Numbered from the stretch's first letter, positions 7,547 to 15,662 are shown. The stretch is 64,000 nucleotides of DNA from Rhodoferax sp. (GCF_030697375.1 NZ_JAUYQD010000022.1:124001-188000), one strand, 5' to 3'. The notes: a model not told the origin generated them from the letters alone. Made by a program: numbers and translations.

Positions 7547-7606
7547 TTTTGCTATGAATTTGAGAGCTTCTTACGCATATTCTGTGTGGGCTGGAGGCTT
7601 ATTTGA
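7547..7606 (+). repeat. Repeat A, copy 4
   Basis: CTTTTGCTATGAATTTGAGAG, CTTCTTACGCATATTCTG, GGGCTGGAGGC, TTATTTGATC. It abuts the stop codon (7610) of the SRPBCC gene on the opposite strand. A possible fragment of another copy (ATTTTAGAGCTGCTT) lies at 7414-7428. Confidence 0.9.
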
Positions 7607-7609
7607 TCC

Positions 7610-8056
7610 TCAAATGCTGCTTGGTGGCGCCTTCGGATATGAACCAACCTCCAGCGCAAGACGGTCCAGGTTCTGCTCGTTCGACGGCTCAACGATGTGC
7701 CGTACAGCCGCTGCGACAGCGGGATCGTCAAACGCTTGAACCCATGAAACCCGTGTTCTCCCATCGGACGGACTCAGCGTAATGGTCAGCACGAAGGTCG
7801 GCTGGGAGAGGTGCCTGACAACCACCCTTGTATTGGCAACGATCTCAGAAAACTCGGACTCGTTGGGGTAGTTCGCTCCGTTGGGCCCATGCATCGTGAA
7901 CTTCCATTCACCTCCCGGCCTGAACTCAAAAGTGTGAAAGGTGTTGGTGAAACCCTCCGGCCCCCACCAGCGGGCAAGGCGCTGTGGATCGCTGACTGCG
8001 GCGAAAACGACCTCAGGAGAAGCAGGTAGTTCCCGTGACGTTTGGAAGATGGACAT
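7610..8056 (-). CDS. SRPBCC / AHSA1-family protein
   Basis: 148 residues with the START-like fold signature of Aha1-homologous proteins: SRELPASPEVVFAAVSDP, LARWWGPEGF, FEFRPGGEWKFTMHGPNG and YPNESEFSEIV. Such proteins bind hydrophobic ligands, and most bacterial members have no assigned substrate. They often sit beside an ArsR-family repressor gene, which is absent here. The last codons run to the border of repeat A copy 4, so the native C-terminus may have been trimmed. A palindrome at 8109-8128 lies in the promoter region. Confidence 0.85.
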   Translation of the reverse strand: MSIFQTSRELPASPEVVFAAVSDPQRLARWWGPEGFTNTFHTFEFRPGGEWKFTMHGPNGANYPNESEFSEIVANTRVVVRHLSQPTFVLTITLSPSDGRTRVSWVQAFDDPAVAAAVRHIVEPSNEQNLDRLALEVGSYPKAPPSSI

Positions 8057-8108
8057 GACGACCTCCAGGAGTTCGAAAACATATACGTTGGCATTAAAAG
8101 CTCAATTC

Positions 8109-8128
8109 AATGAATGTACACATTCATT
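8109..8128. promoter_or_regulatory. 9-2-9 palindrome upstream of the SRPBCC gene (candidate operator)
   Basis: AATGAATGT, AC, ACATTCATT: perfect nine-base arms about 50 bp upstream of the ATG. Size and symmetry suit a dimeric repressor, for example of ArsR or TetR type. No regulator gene is adjacent. Confidence 0.55.
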
Positions 8129-8146
8129 AATGTGCGCATTTCGCCA

Positions 8147-8184
8147 AGCACTTTGTCTGCGTGAAGGCCGCGCTGATTGGGCGG
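8147..8184 (+). repeat. Duplicated 3' fragment of the mutarotase gene, copy 3
   Basis: AGCACTTTGTCTGCGTG, then AGGCCGCGCTGATTGGGCGG, one mismatch from 4191-4229 inside the mutarotase gene (codons for HFVCVEAALIGR). It is followed within ~10 bp by repeat A copy 5, the intervening original sequence having been lost. Confidence 0.85.
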
Positions 8185-8191
8185 TATTTTT

Positions 8192-8255
8192 TCTACTGCT
8201 ACTAATTTGAGAGCTGCCTGCGCATATTCTGCCGGGGCTGGAGGCTGATTTGATG
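8192..8255 (+). repeat. Repeat A, copy 5
   Basis: CTGCTACTAATTTGAGAG, CTGCCTGCGCATATTCTGC, GGGGCTGGAGGC, TGATTTGATG. Lies between the third mutarotase fragment and the intact brnA gene. Confidence 0.9.
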
Positions 8256-8279
8256 CATGGATGCTGTTCAACGACGAGG

Positions 8280-8543
8280 CTACGCAACGACGCGTTTGCG
8301 CGGCGTCCGGCTGGAGCGACTGGTTAAACCCTGCGTTTCCTGCGCAAATGCCAACATGCTTGCCAATGCCTTGTTGACGGCCTCTGATGTGGGAAACGCC
8401 TTCAGAATCTCGGGTTGCAACACCACAACGTTGCTACCTTGTACAAAGTGCTTCAGGTATTTACCTCTCACGCCTTTGCCCAGTTGATCGCGTTTCAGCT
8501 CAGGGATATCTTGATCAGCCGTTTTCATAGATGCCTTTTTCAT
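8280..8543 (-). CDS. brnA: BrnA-family antitoxin
   Basis: 87 residues from the ATG at 8543 (MKKASMKTADQDIPEL); an internal ATG at 8528 is an alternative. Reads like BrnA/YlxM-type antitoxins with a short ribbon-helix-helix segment (GSNVVVLQPEILKAFPTSEA) expected to bind DNA as a dimer and to neutralise BrnT. The basic tail (SRSSRTPRKRVVA) is identical in the decayed copy at 5610. The start lies inside the 3' end of brnT, implying coupled translation. Confidence 0.82.
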   Translation of the reverse strand: MKKASMKTADQDIPELKRDQLGKGVRGKYLKHFVQGSNVVVLQPEILKAFPTSEAVNKALASMLAFAQETQGLTSRSSRTPRKRVVA

Positions 8544-8790
8544 ACCGTGTTGCCTTTCTCGCGCTAATGATTCGTATACCGCTACGACGCTCCGTATGGA
8601 CCACCACCAGAAGACGCACTTTGTTTGAGATTCCGTAGGTCCGACTTCGTTCCTCGACCTCCGTGTGATCCGTATCTGCAAAGGTCAGGGCCATGGAATC
8701 CCCAAAAACGCTGACCGCCTCGTCGAACGATACACCGTGTTTCAGCAAATTGCTTGCGGCCTTTTGGTCATCCCATTCAAACTTGAACAT
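8515..8790 (-). CDS. brnT: BrnT-family ribonuclease toxin
   Basis: 91 residues with the full BrnT pattern: FEWDDQKAASNLLKHGVSFD at the N-terminus, ALTFADTDH, then ERSRTYGISNKVRLLVVVHT and the C-terminal IRIISARKATRYEK. The family is a RelE-fold ribonuclease that arrests translation. It precedes brnA as usual for the type II brnTA operon and overlaps it by ~29 bp. The expected catalytic Arg/Glu/His/Lys-type residues are all present in the motifs seen, so the pair looks functional. Confidence 0.88.
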   Translation of the reverse strand: MFKFEWDDQKAASNLLKHGVSFDEAVSVFGDSMALTFADTDHTEVEERSRTYGISNKVRLLVVVHTERRSGIRIISARKATRYEKGIYENG

Positions 8791-8870
8791 GCGAAATACC
8801 TGGATGGTTTAACGTCTGAATTGAGGGGCCTGCGCGGCTTTTCGCGCAGGTCCGCTCGAATGATGGGCCT

Positions 8871-9296
8871 CTAGCCATTTGTGCCTGAACACCAAAGGCG
8901 GAAAGAGAAAAGTTCGGGTTCGTCTGCTGGCGTAACGCCGAGATCGGCGCGTATAGCCAGCATGAGCTGATTTAGCTTTCGGTCGTGATCTTCAATCGAG
9001 GGATTCGGATTACTCCTTGCGATTGAGTCTTGAAATTGCCAGAGTGCCGTAAGGACACGCTGAGACGCCACAAGCCCAATAGTGTTCACTGCTCTAGCCC
9101 AGCGGCGCTGTGCCTCGGGGGTAGAGTCTGTTCCTACGGTTCCACTCAAGGCGTCGAGAAACTCGCGGTAGTGTTCAAGTTTCTGTTTCCGCCACTCGGC
9201 CTCGCGTTCTTTTCTCTTGGTGAGGAAGAATGTGATTGCCGCAACGGCAAGGCTTGCTGCTGCGGATATGACTGCGACGAGGATCGGAGTGTCCAT
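8871..9296 (-). CDS. Hypothetical membrane-anchored protein
   Basis: 141 residues from the ATG at 9296 (MDTPILVAVISAAASLAVAA). One N-terminal transmembrane helix (about residues 4-25) is followed by a strongly charged helix (TKRKEREAEWRKQKLEHYRE) and a soluble, helix-rich domain with WARAVNTIGLVASQRVLTAL. The layout is common among uncharacterised proteins in defence or mobile regions, but no family was recognised. Lower GC than surrounding core genes is apparent by eye. Last gene of the hotspot before aroG. Confidence 0.65.
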   Translation of the reverse strand: MDTPILVAVISAAASLAVAAITFFLTKRKEREAEWRKQKLEHYREFLDALSGTVGTDSTPEAQRRWARAVNTIGLVASQRVLTALWQFQDSIARSNPNPSIEDHDRKLNQLMLAIRADLGVTPADEPELFSFRLWCSGTNG

Positions 9297-9805
9297 TATG
9301 AAGAGGCCCAACGTAATGCAGCCGAGCGCCTATCTTGGCATTCCCAAGCTAGACGATGAAATAAACCTGAACCCCACCCGTTGCTACCGAAGCCCCTCAA
9401 GCGATATGGCCCATGCCGCCTGGGCCCTCGGTTCATTTCACTAGAAGCTGAAATCATTTCCATCCCTTTGAATCGTGTCACCTATCCTGGCGAAATTTGG
9501 TTCATGTCGAGTTCACTTTTTCCGACATTTCATTTGCTCAGAACTATAGCCCAGCGGGCCATGCGACTAAAGATCGGCTCCCGCTGTATTGCCGCCAGCC
9601 AAATCGCAAGTTCGTTCTGCTTCAAAGGTGAGGTGCTGGATTTAATTTCTTTACGCATTTGCTATTAAATTAAGAGCTTCTCTCGCATATGTACCAAGGG
9701 CTACAGCCTGTTTTTGTTTAAATTTTCCGGTTGCGGCGGACCAATGGGCCAGCGCGCACATTCACCGCATTTCCGTGGCACCCAAAACCAAAAATACAAT
9801 CCCCC
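9297..9805. other. Long intergenic region before aroG
   Basis: About 500 bp without a convincing gene. Short open frames exist but lack family resemblance and ribosome-binding sites. It contains repeat A copy 6 near 9657-9716 and presumably the aroG promoter. The middle part (9440-9640) has lower GC and may be decayed coding sequence. Confidence 0.5.
9657..9716 (+). repeat. Repeat A, copy 6
   Basis: ATTTGCTATTAAATTAAGAG, CTTCTCTCGCATATGTACCA, AGGGCTACAGCCTG, TTTTTG. A more diverged copy about 90 bp before the aroG start. Confidence 0.8.
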
Positions 9806-10870
9806 ATGCCCTCCACCTCCGACATCCGTATCCGCAGCGTTCGCCCGCTGATTTCCCCTGCCATTCTGGAAGAAGAGTTGCCTCTGTCCCCGAGTGGTGA
9901 AGCCCAGATCCAGCAGAGCCGCAGCGCGGTGGCCGACATCATCCTGGGCCAGGATGACCGGCTGCTGGCCATCGTGGGGCCGTGCTCGGTGCACGATCCA
10001 GCGGCTGCGCTGGAGTACGCGTGCAAGCTGCAGCCGCTGGCGGCGCGACTAGAAAAAGACCTGTTGGTGGTGATGCGCGTGTATTTCGAGAAGCCCCGCA
10101 CCGTGGTGGGTTGGAAGGGGCTGATCAACGATCCGGGGCTGGACGGCAGTTTTCAGATCAACAAGGGTTTGCGCCTGGCGCGCAAGCTGCTGCTGGATGT
10201 GACCGAGGTGGGCTTGCCCATTGCCACTGAATTTTTGGACACCACGCTGGGCCAGTACTACGCCGACCTGATTTCCTGGGGCGCCATTGGCGCACGCACC
10301 ACCGAGAGCCAGGTGCACCGCGAGCTGGCGTCGGGTTTGTCGATGCCGGTGGGTTTCAAGAACCGCACCGATGGCGACCTGCAGGTGGCGGTGGACGCTA
10401 TCTTGTCGGCGCAGTACCCGCACTCCTTCCCTTCGCTCACGCACGAAGGGGCGCCCGCCGTGCTCACCACCAGTGGCAACGAGCATGGGCATCTGGTGCT
10501 GCGCGGCGGCAGCCGCTCGGGCCCCAACTTTGAAGCACCTTGCATTGCGCAGGCGCTGGCGCTCTTGCAAAAGGCCGGTGCGCCCGCCGCCATTTTGGTG
10601 GATTGCAGCCATGCCAACAGCGGCAAGCGGTTTGAGCGCCAGCCTTTGGTAGCGCATGAGGTGGCGCAGCAAATGGCGGCCGGCCAAGCGGCCATCATCG
10701 GCGTGATGCTGGAAAGCCATCTGGTCGCCGGCGCGCAAAGCGTGGTGCCGGGGCAGCCCCTGCGCTACGGGCAGAGCATTACCGATGGCTGCCTGTCCCT
10801 GGAGGACACGGTGCCGGTACTCGAAGAACTGGCCCAGGCGGTGCGCCAGCGCCGGGTGGCACGGGCCTGA
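9806..10870 (+). CDS. aroG: 3-deoxy-7-phosphoheptulonate (DAHP) synthase, AroG/AroF/AroH class
   Basis: 354 residues from the ATG at 9806 (MPSTSDIRIRSVRPLISP); the frame is open further upstream but without family similarity. Catalyses the first step of the shikimate pathway from phosphoenolpyruvate and erythrose-4-phosphate. Type I signatures are VGPCSVHDP, VYFEKPRTVVGWKGLINDP, GARTTESQVHRELASGLSMP, VGFKNRTDGD and DCSHANSGK. Length matches the E. coli allosteric isoenzymes. Monocistronic, convergent with the cyanophycinase-like gene. Confidence 0.95.
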   Translation: MPSTSDIRIRSVRPLISPAILEEELPLSPSGEAQIQQSRSAVADIILGQDDRLLAIVGPCSVHDPAAALEYACKLQPLAARLEKDLLVVMRVYFEKPRTVVGWKGLINDPGLDGSFQINKGLRLARKLLLDVTEVGLPIATEFLDTTLGQYYADLISWGAIGARTTESQVHRELASGLSMPVGFKNRTDGDLQVAVDAILSAQYPHSFPSLTHEGAPAVLTTSGNEHGHLVLRGGSRSGPNFEAPCIAQALALLQKAGAPAAILVDCSHANSGKRFERQPLVAHEVAQQMAAGQAAIIGVMLESHLVAGAQSVVPGQPLRYGQSITDGCLSLEDTVPVLEELAQAVRQRRVARA

Positions 10871-10886
10871 TCGCGGTACGAGGTAC

Positions 10887-12089
10887 TCAGTACGGGGACG
10901 ACGTCAATGCGCCGGCGATGGCGTCCACGGTGTACCCCACCAAGCCCGACCAGTCGGACAGGTTGAATACGGTGTCGGAGTCCGCCAGTTTTTTGATTTC
11001 AACGCTTGTCATGGTCAGCGGTTTTCCGGGCGCACACACGGTGGGCGGCGAGAGCGGCCGCACAAAGTAGACCGCGCTTTCCGTGCTGGTGGACGGATTG
11101 GTCACCCTGCGCGCAGTGAAGGCGGCATCGGCACCCGGGTTGCCTTGCACCAACAAGGCGGTCTCCACACCCACACCGATACCGCGCGCCGTGGCCGAAC
11201 GGCCTGTGCCCGCCGCAAGAATGCCGCCGGGGCAGCCGAAAGCGGCGTCGGGCGCCACCAGCCGCGCCACAAACGCGATCAGTCGGCCCATGCGGTCCCG
11301 GCTGTCCAGGTGGGAATCGAGGACGGTGTTGGCCAAGGCGGGCGGCGCTATAAAGCCGCCCGCCAGGCTCAGGGGGTTGGGGTCCAGCGTCATGGCTTTG
11401 TTGAAAGGGTCGGACAAGGCCTGCGCCGACGTGACCGTGCCCTTGAGCGCCGCAAAGTCGAATTGCCCCAGCACCGCCAGCCCCGCACTGGTGCCGCCTA
11501 TCGGCACCTTGTTCTGCACCAAGGCCTGCAGGGTCTGGTCCAGTTTGGTCCCTTTCCAGGACTTGATGTAGTCGCTCTGGTCACCACCGGCAATGAACAC
11601 CGCATGGGCCTTGCCGAGCACCGTATTGACGAAGGGATCGTTGGCGGCATTGGCGTTGGGTATCACCAGTGTTTCCACCGAGCTGAGGCCCAGGGCGGCC
11701 CCGCCCACCCATTGCTCTGCGATGGTGGTGGAGGTGCTGAACGCAGCGTCGCTGTAGTAGATATAGGGGTTGTAGGCCTCGGTGCCGGTGGCGCGGATGA
11801 CGACAAAACGCCCCCCGGTGCCGGGCTGGATGCCTGCCCGGGTGAGCATCCAGCGGAAGGCCGCGTCCACATCGGGGCCGCCGCCCATCAGCACCAACGA
11901 CGGTGTTGATGGGGGCGTGGGTAGGGTGACGCTGGCCTGCGCATTGCCGGTGACGAAATAGCTGTAGGGCTTGCCGGCCGCGGCCGAGAGGCCCAAGCTG
12001 GCCGCAAGCACCATGCCCGCAGCCCAACGCACCCCAGTTCGGCGCGATAGGCCGCGCGTCGTCAGCCGGAAAAAGAAAGACAGGTTCAT
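10887..12089 (-). CDS. Exported cyanophycinase-like serine peptidase (S51 family)
   Basis: 400 residues. A twin-basic N-terminus and a hydrophobic stretch (WAAGMVLAASLGLSAAAG) indicate export. The mature part carries LVLMGGGPDVD, AVFIAGGDQSDYIKSW and the nucleophile elbow GGTSAGLAVLG, typical of cyanophycinases, which cleave the Arg-Asp polymer cyanophycin. An Asp-Ser-His (LDSHLDSRDRMGRL) completes the expected active site. Secretion suggests use of extracellular polymer or another peptide substrate rather than turnover of an internal store; no cyanophycin synthetase gene is in the window. Ends convergently with aroG. Confidence 0.8.
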   Translation of the reverse strand: MNLSFFFRLTTRGLSRRTGVRWAAGMVLAASLGLSAAAGKPYSYFVTGNAQASVTLPTPPSTPSLVLMGGGPDVDAAFRWMLTRAGIQPGTGGRFVVIRATGTEAYNPYIYYSDAAFSTSTTIAEQWVGGAALGLSSVETLVIPNANAANDPFVNTVLGKAHAVFIAGGDQSDYIKSWKGTKLDQTLQALVQNKVPIGGTSAGLAVLGQFDFAALKGTVTSAQALSDPFNKAMTLDPNPLSLAGGFIAPPALANTVLDSHLDSRDRMGRLIAFVARLVAPDAAFGCPGGILAAGTGRSATARGIGVGVETALLVQGNPGADAAFTARRVTNPSTSTESAVYFVRPLSPPTVCAPGKPLTMTSVEIKKLADSDTVFNLSDWSGLVGYTVDAIAGALTSSPY

Positions 12090-12217
12090 GGCACAGGCCT
12101 CCCCAAAAAACTCTACCGTTGCTGATTACATTCAGTGGGTAAAGAGGGGGCGTGCGCAATGTCAACAGCCGACACGCCCATGGGCAATGAACCCGGAAGG
12201 TCAGTGAACCTGGAAGG

Positions 12218-13333
12218 TCAGGCGGGGACCACCTCAAAGGCACCCAAGGGCTGGGCCTGGCCGTTGAGCAGCACCTCCACCGTGTGCAGGCCGGGGTAGT
12301 GTTTGCGGGTGCTCATTTCCGCCAGGGACAGGCATTTGCCCAGGCGCACGGTGGCACCACCGGCCAGCTCCACGGTTTTGAGTTTGAACACCTTGGGCTT
12401 GGTCTGGCCGCTGGCCTTGACGTAGTGCACACAAAAATCCACCAACACGCGCTGCGGGGTGGACAGGGGGTTGTGCACGGCAAAAGCAATGTCCACGCTG
12501 CCCCCGATGCGGCTCCGCTCTGGTGTGATGTGGGCCCCGGTGATAGTCACCTGGGCGGCTGCGCCAAAGCCCAGCACCTGCAGGGCCGCGCTCTCGCCGC
12601 GTTTGACCGCGGAGCGCAGGGCGTGGCCGACGATCCAGCGGCGCTCTGCACTGGCGTCTTGCAACCAGCGCTGGGCAGTCTGTGCCAGCAATTCGGGGTG
12701 GTCTTTGCCGATGTCGTTGAGGTTGTTGGCCACCGAGCGGCGCACGTACAGCGCGGGGTCGTCCTTGAGCAACTCCAGCAGGGCCAGCACGGGCGCGGGG
12801 TCTTTCTGAAAACTGCGCAAACGCGGCGCCCAGGGCAGGCGCGGGCGGCTGCCCTCGGAGACCAGGCGGCGCACATGGGGGCTGGGGTCGCTGGCCCAGC
12901 GTGTGAGTTGCTGCAGGGTGGCCTCGGGGTGCTGTTCCAGGAAAGGGCGGATGCTGAACTCGGCGGTGAAGCGCTGCGTCAAGGCGTGCTGCGCCTGCAT
13001 GGAGATGTCGAAATGCGCCAGCCCGTAGGTGGACACAAACTGGGTGTGGGGCAAAAACAGAAACGAGGCCAGGCTCTGGCCCATGTCGCGCCCATGCGGC
13101 TGGTGCAGGGAGTCCATCAAAATCGTGGCGGCCTGCGCGTAGTCCTCGGGCAGGTACTGGCGCAGGGCCTGGGCGATTTTCATTCCCCGTGGCATCAAAG
13201 CCAGCGCGTCGTAGCCGTCCAGCGCACTGCGCACAAAGGCCTCGCTCTGGAACGCGGGGTAGACCGCCTGCACCATGGCGGCAATGGCGCGGGGTACATC
13301 GGCACCGAATTGGTTTTTGAGGGGTTCTGCCAT
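12218..13333 (-). CDS. DNA alkylation repair protein, AlkC/AlkD-type HEAT-repeat glycosylase
   Basis: 371 residues. The N-terminal ~250 are helical repeats (FVRSALDGYDALALMPRGMK, WASDPSPHVRRLVSEGSRPR, DDPALYVRRSVANNLNDIGK, ASAERRWIVGHALRSAVKRG) as in AlkC/AlkD glycosylases that excise 3-methyladenine and 7-methylguanine without base flipping. The last ~110 residues (from about AAAQVTITGAHITP) form a beta-rich Ig-like domain, as in the longer AlkC proteins. The LPWAPRLRSFQKDPAPVLAL segment is typical of the family. The next gene downstream, 128 bp away, is functionally unrelated. Confidence 0.88.
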   Translation of the reverse strand: MAEPLKNQFGADVPRAIAAMVQAVYPAFQSEAFVRSALDGYDALALMPRGMKIAQALRQYLPEDYAQAATILMDSLHQPHGRDMGQSLASFLFLPHTQFVSTYGLAHFDISMQAQHALTQRFTAEFSIRPFLEQHPEATLQQLTRWASDPSPHVRRLVSEGSRPRLPWAPRLRSFQKDPAPVLALLELLKDDPALYVRRSVANNLNDIGKDHPELLAQTAQRWLQDASAERRWIVGHALRSAVKRGESAALQVLGFGAAAQVTITGAHITPERSRIGGSVDIAFAVHNPLSTPQRVLVDFCVHYVKASGQTKPKVFKLKTVELAGGATVRLGKCLSLAEMSTRKHYPGLHTVEVLLNGQAQPLGAFEVVPA

Positions 13334-13379
13334 GGGGGCTGTGGGTTCGTGTTGCAGTCTGAGAGTTGTAGGTGTTTTA

Positions 13380-13434
13380 GGCCTCTAGCCGGCGTATTCA
13401 TAGCGTAAGCAGCTATCAAAAGCATAGCAAAAGT
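13380..13434 (-). repeat. Repeat A, copy 7 (reverse orientation)
   Basis: Complement reads ACTTTTGCTATGCTTTTG, ATAGCTGCTTACGC, then GGCTAGAGGCC. Lies between the divergently transcribed alkC-like and sui1 genes, where it may overlap promoters. Confidence 0.85.
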
Positions 13435-13533
13435 GAGCGCTGAGTGTAGCTTGCCCTCCGTGCCCGGTGTGTCGTTTGCGGCCGTATCGGCCATCCCCGA
13501 CAATGGGCGTTTTTCAAACTTGCGCAATTCTCT

Positions 13534-13896
13534 ATGAAATCCCGTTCTGCTTCCGGCGGCCTGGTCTATTCCACCGACAGCGGGCGCATGTGCCCCACCT
13601 GCCGCCAGCCCCTAGCCCAATGCCAATGCAAGGCCGCACCGGCACGCCCGGCCGGTGACGGTGTGGTGCGGGTGTCGCGCGAAACCAAAGGCCGGGCCGG
13701 CAAGGGCGTCACCCTGGTGCGCGGCGTGCCGCTGGACGATGCGGCGCTGACCGCCTTGGGCAAACAACTCAAGGCCCTGTGTGGCTCGGGTGGCACGGTC
13801 AAGGATGGCACGATTGAGGTCCAGGGCGACCACTGTGAACGTGTCATGGAAGCGCTCAAAGCCCAGGGCTATACCGTCAAGCGGGCAGGGGGCTAG
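13534..13896 (+). CDS. yciH: Translation initiation factor Sui1/eIF1 homologue (YciH family)
   Basis: 120 residues. The N-terminus holds a four-cysteine knuckle (Cys20, Cys23, Cys30, Cys32) and the C-terminal ~80 residues are the SUI1 domain: KGRAGKGVTLVRGVPLDD, LKALCGSGGTVKDGTIEVQG, and a final Y-TVKRAGG strand. Bacterial YciH proteins resemble eukaryotic eIF1 and influence initiation fidelity; their physiological role is little defined. The next gene begins four bases downstream, so they are likely co-transcribed. Confidence 0.9.
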   Translation: MKSRSASGGLVYSTDSGRMCPTCRQPLAQCQCKAAPARPAGDGVVRVSRETKGRAGKGVTLVRGVPLDDAALTALGKQLKALCGSGGTVKDGTIEVQGDHCERVMEALKAQGYTVKRAGG

Positions 13897-13899
13897 GCC

Positions 13900-14112
13900 A
13901 TGCAGCCGCAAGACCTGCAGTTGCTGGTGGAGCGCAGCATGCCCTTTGGCAAATACCAGGGCCGCCTGATTGCCGATTTGCCGGGCGACTACCTGAACTG
14001 GTTTGCCCGCGAGGGTTTTCCCAAGGGGGAAATTGGCCGTTTGCTGGCCCTGATGCACGAGATTGACCACAACGGTTTGTCGGATCTGCTCAAACCGCTA
14101 CGCCACCCCTAA
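13900..14112 (+). CDS. DUF3820 family protein
   Basis: 70 residues: MPFGKYQGRLIADLPGDYLN, then WFAREGFPKGEIGRLLALMH. This is the DUF3820 pattern (a small domain with an FGKY-G motif), also found attached to exonuclease-like proteins, of unassigned activity. It follows the Sui1 gene after three bases, indicating co-transcription and possibly coupling. Complete for the family. Confidence 0.85.
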   Translation: MQPQDLQLLVERSMPFGKYQGRLIADLPGDYLNWFAREGFPKGEIGRLLALMHEIDHNGLSDLLKPLRHP

Positions 14113-14174
14113 CAAAACACCAATTTGGGGGCTTTTCTGCGGCACACTGAGGCCTTGGCAAAGGAGTACGGTGC

Positions 14175-15662
14175 ATGTTTGAATCCGCAGAAATTGGCCA
14201 CCACATCAGCCACAAAGACTACAAACAACAAGAGCCACTGTTGCGCTCTGCGTTGTTAGCCGCCCAGTACGCCTTGCTGGCACAAGGCAAGACCCCCGTC
14301 ATCATTTTGGTGAATGGGGTGGATGGTGCGGGCAAGGGTGAAACCGTCAATTTGCTCAATGAGTGGATGGACCCGCGCCATATCCGCACCGAGGTGTTTG
14401 GCCCCCCCAACGAAGCGGAGTGCCTGCGGCCGGAGATGTGGCGTTTTTGGCAGGTGCTACCGACCAAGGGCCATATCGGCGTTCTGTTTGGTTCGTGGTA
14501 CACCGACCCCATCCTCTCGCAGGTCATGGGGCATGAAAAGCGGGCGCGGTTTGCCCAGCGCCTGGAGCGCATCCGCCAGTTTGAACGCATGCTGGTGGCC
14601 GAGGGCGCCATCATCATCAAACTCTGGTTCCACCTGTCCAAAGCGGCCAGCAAGGCCCGGCTTAAGGCGCTGGAGGCCGACCCCAAGACCGCCTGGCGCG
14701 TCACCCCCGACGATTGGGCTCACCTGAAACACTACGACGAGTTTGTGACCGTTTCCGAGAAGGCCCTGCGCAAAACCAGCACCGGCGAAGCGCCCTGGCT
14801 GGTGGTGGATGGGCTGGACCCGGCCTACCGTGCTCTCACCGTGGGCAACTATTTGCTGGAGGCCCTCCAGGCCCGGCTGGCGGGCGCCGCGCCGGTGGTG
14901 CCGGTGGCTGCCCCCGTGGCCAAGCCGCCCTTGGACGGGCGGGGTTTGCTGGGCACCTTTGACTACAGCCGCGCGCTCAAGCCCAAGACCTATGAAAAAC
15001 GCCTGGAATTGCTGCAGGGTCGGCTCAACCAGCTCACCCGCGACCCGCGCATGGCCCAACGCGCGCTGGTCATCGTGTTCGAGGGCATGGACGCCGCGGG
15101 CAAGGGCAGCACGTTGCGGCGCATGACCCAGGCACTGGATGCCCGCCACTACCGCGTGGTCCCCGTGGCCGCCCCCAGCGACGAGGAGCGTGCGCAGCCC
15201 TACCTGTGGCGCTTTTGGCGGCACGTCCCCCCACAGGGGAAAACCGTGATATTTGACCGCTCCTGGTACGGGCGTGTGCTGGTGGAGCGGGTGGAGGGGT
15301 ATTGCGCACCAGCGGAGTGGATGCGCGCGTATGACGAGATCAACGATTTCGAAGAGCAAATGGTGCAGGGTGGGGCGGTGGTGGTCAAGTTCTGGATGGC
15401 CATTACCCCGGAGGAGCAGTTGCGCCGTTTTGAGGAGCGCCAGAGCACGGCCTACAAAAACTTCAAGATCACCGACGACGACTGGCGCAACCGCGAGAAA
15501 TGGCCGCTGTACGAGGGCGCGGTGCACGACATGATCGACCGCACCTCGACCGATGTGGCGCCCTGGCATGTGGTGGCCTCCAACGACAAGCTGTTCTCCC
15601 GCATCGCGGTGCTGACGCAGGTGTGTGAGCGTCTGGAGCAGGCCCTGGACCGCGGCGTATGA
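14175..15662 (+). CDS. pap: Polyphosphate:AMP phosphotransferase (class II PPK2, two-domain)
   Basis: 495 residues comprising two PPK2 domains. Each has a Walker A motif (NGVDGAGKGE near 47-56 and EGMDAAGKGS near 302-311) and each a Walker B/lid region (GSWYTDPI and FDRSWYGRVLVERVEGYC, WRNREKWPLYEGAVHDMIDR). In class II PPK2 the C-terminal half is catalytic and phosphorylates AMP to ADP with polyphosphate; the N-terminal half is usually degenerate. A strong AAGGAG site eight bases before the ATG supports the start. Its TGA overlaps the MscS-like gene by four bases, linking the two in expression. Confidence 0.93.
   Translation: MFESAEIGHHISHKDYKQQEPLLRSALLAAQYALLAQGKTPVIILVNGVDGAGKGETVNLLNEWMDPRHIRTEVFGPPNEAECLRPEMWRFWQVLPTKGHIGVLFGSWYTDPILSQVMGHEKRARFAQRLERIRQFERMLVAEGAIIIKLWFHLSKAASKARLKALEADPKTAWRVTPDDWAHLKHYDEFVTVSEKALRKTSTGEAPWLVVDGLDPAYRALTVGNYLLEALQARLAGAAPVVPVAAPVAKPPLDGRGLLGTFDYSRALKPKTYEKRLELLQGRLNQLTRDPRMAQRALVIVFEGMDAAGKGSTLRRMTQALDARHYRVVPVAAPSDEERAQPYLWRFWRHVPPQGKTVIFDRSWYGRVLVERVEGYCAPAEWMRAYDEINDFEEQMVQGGAVVVKFWMAITPEEQLRRFEERQSTAYKNFKITDDDWRNREKWPLYEGAVHDMIDRTSTDVAPWHVVASNDKLFSRIAVLTQVCERLEQALDRGV

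Noticed and set aside
10785-11909. A 374-codon plus-strand frame over the cyanophycinase-like gene
   Set aside because: Begins inside aroG and has no signal or motif; the minus-strand gene has a signal peptide and catalytic motif.
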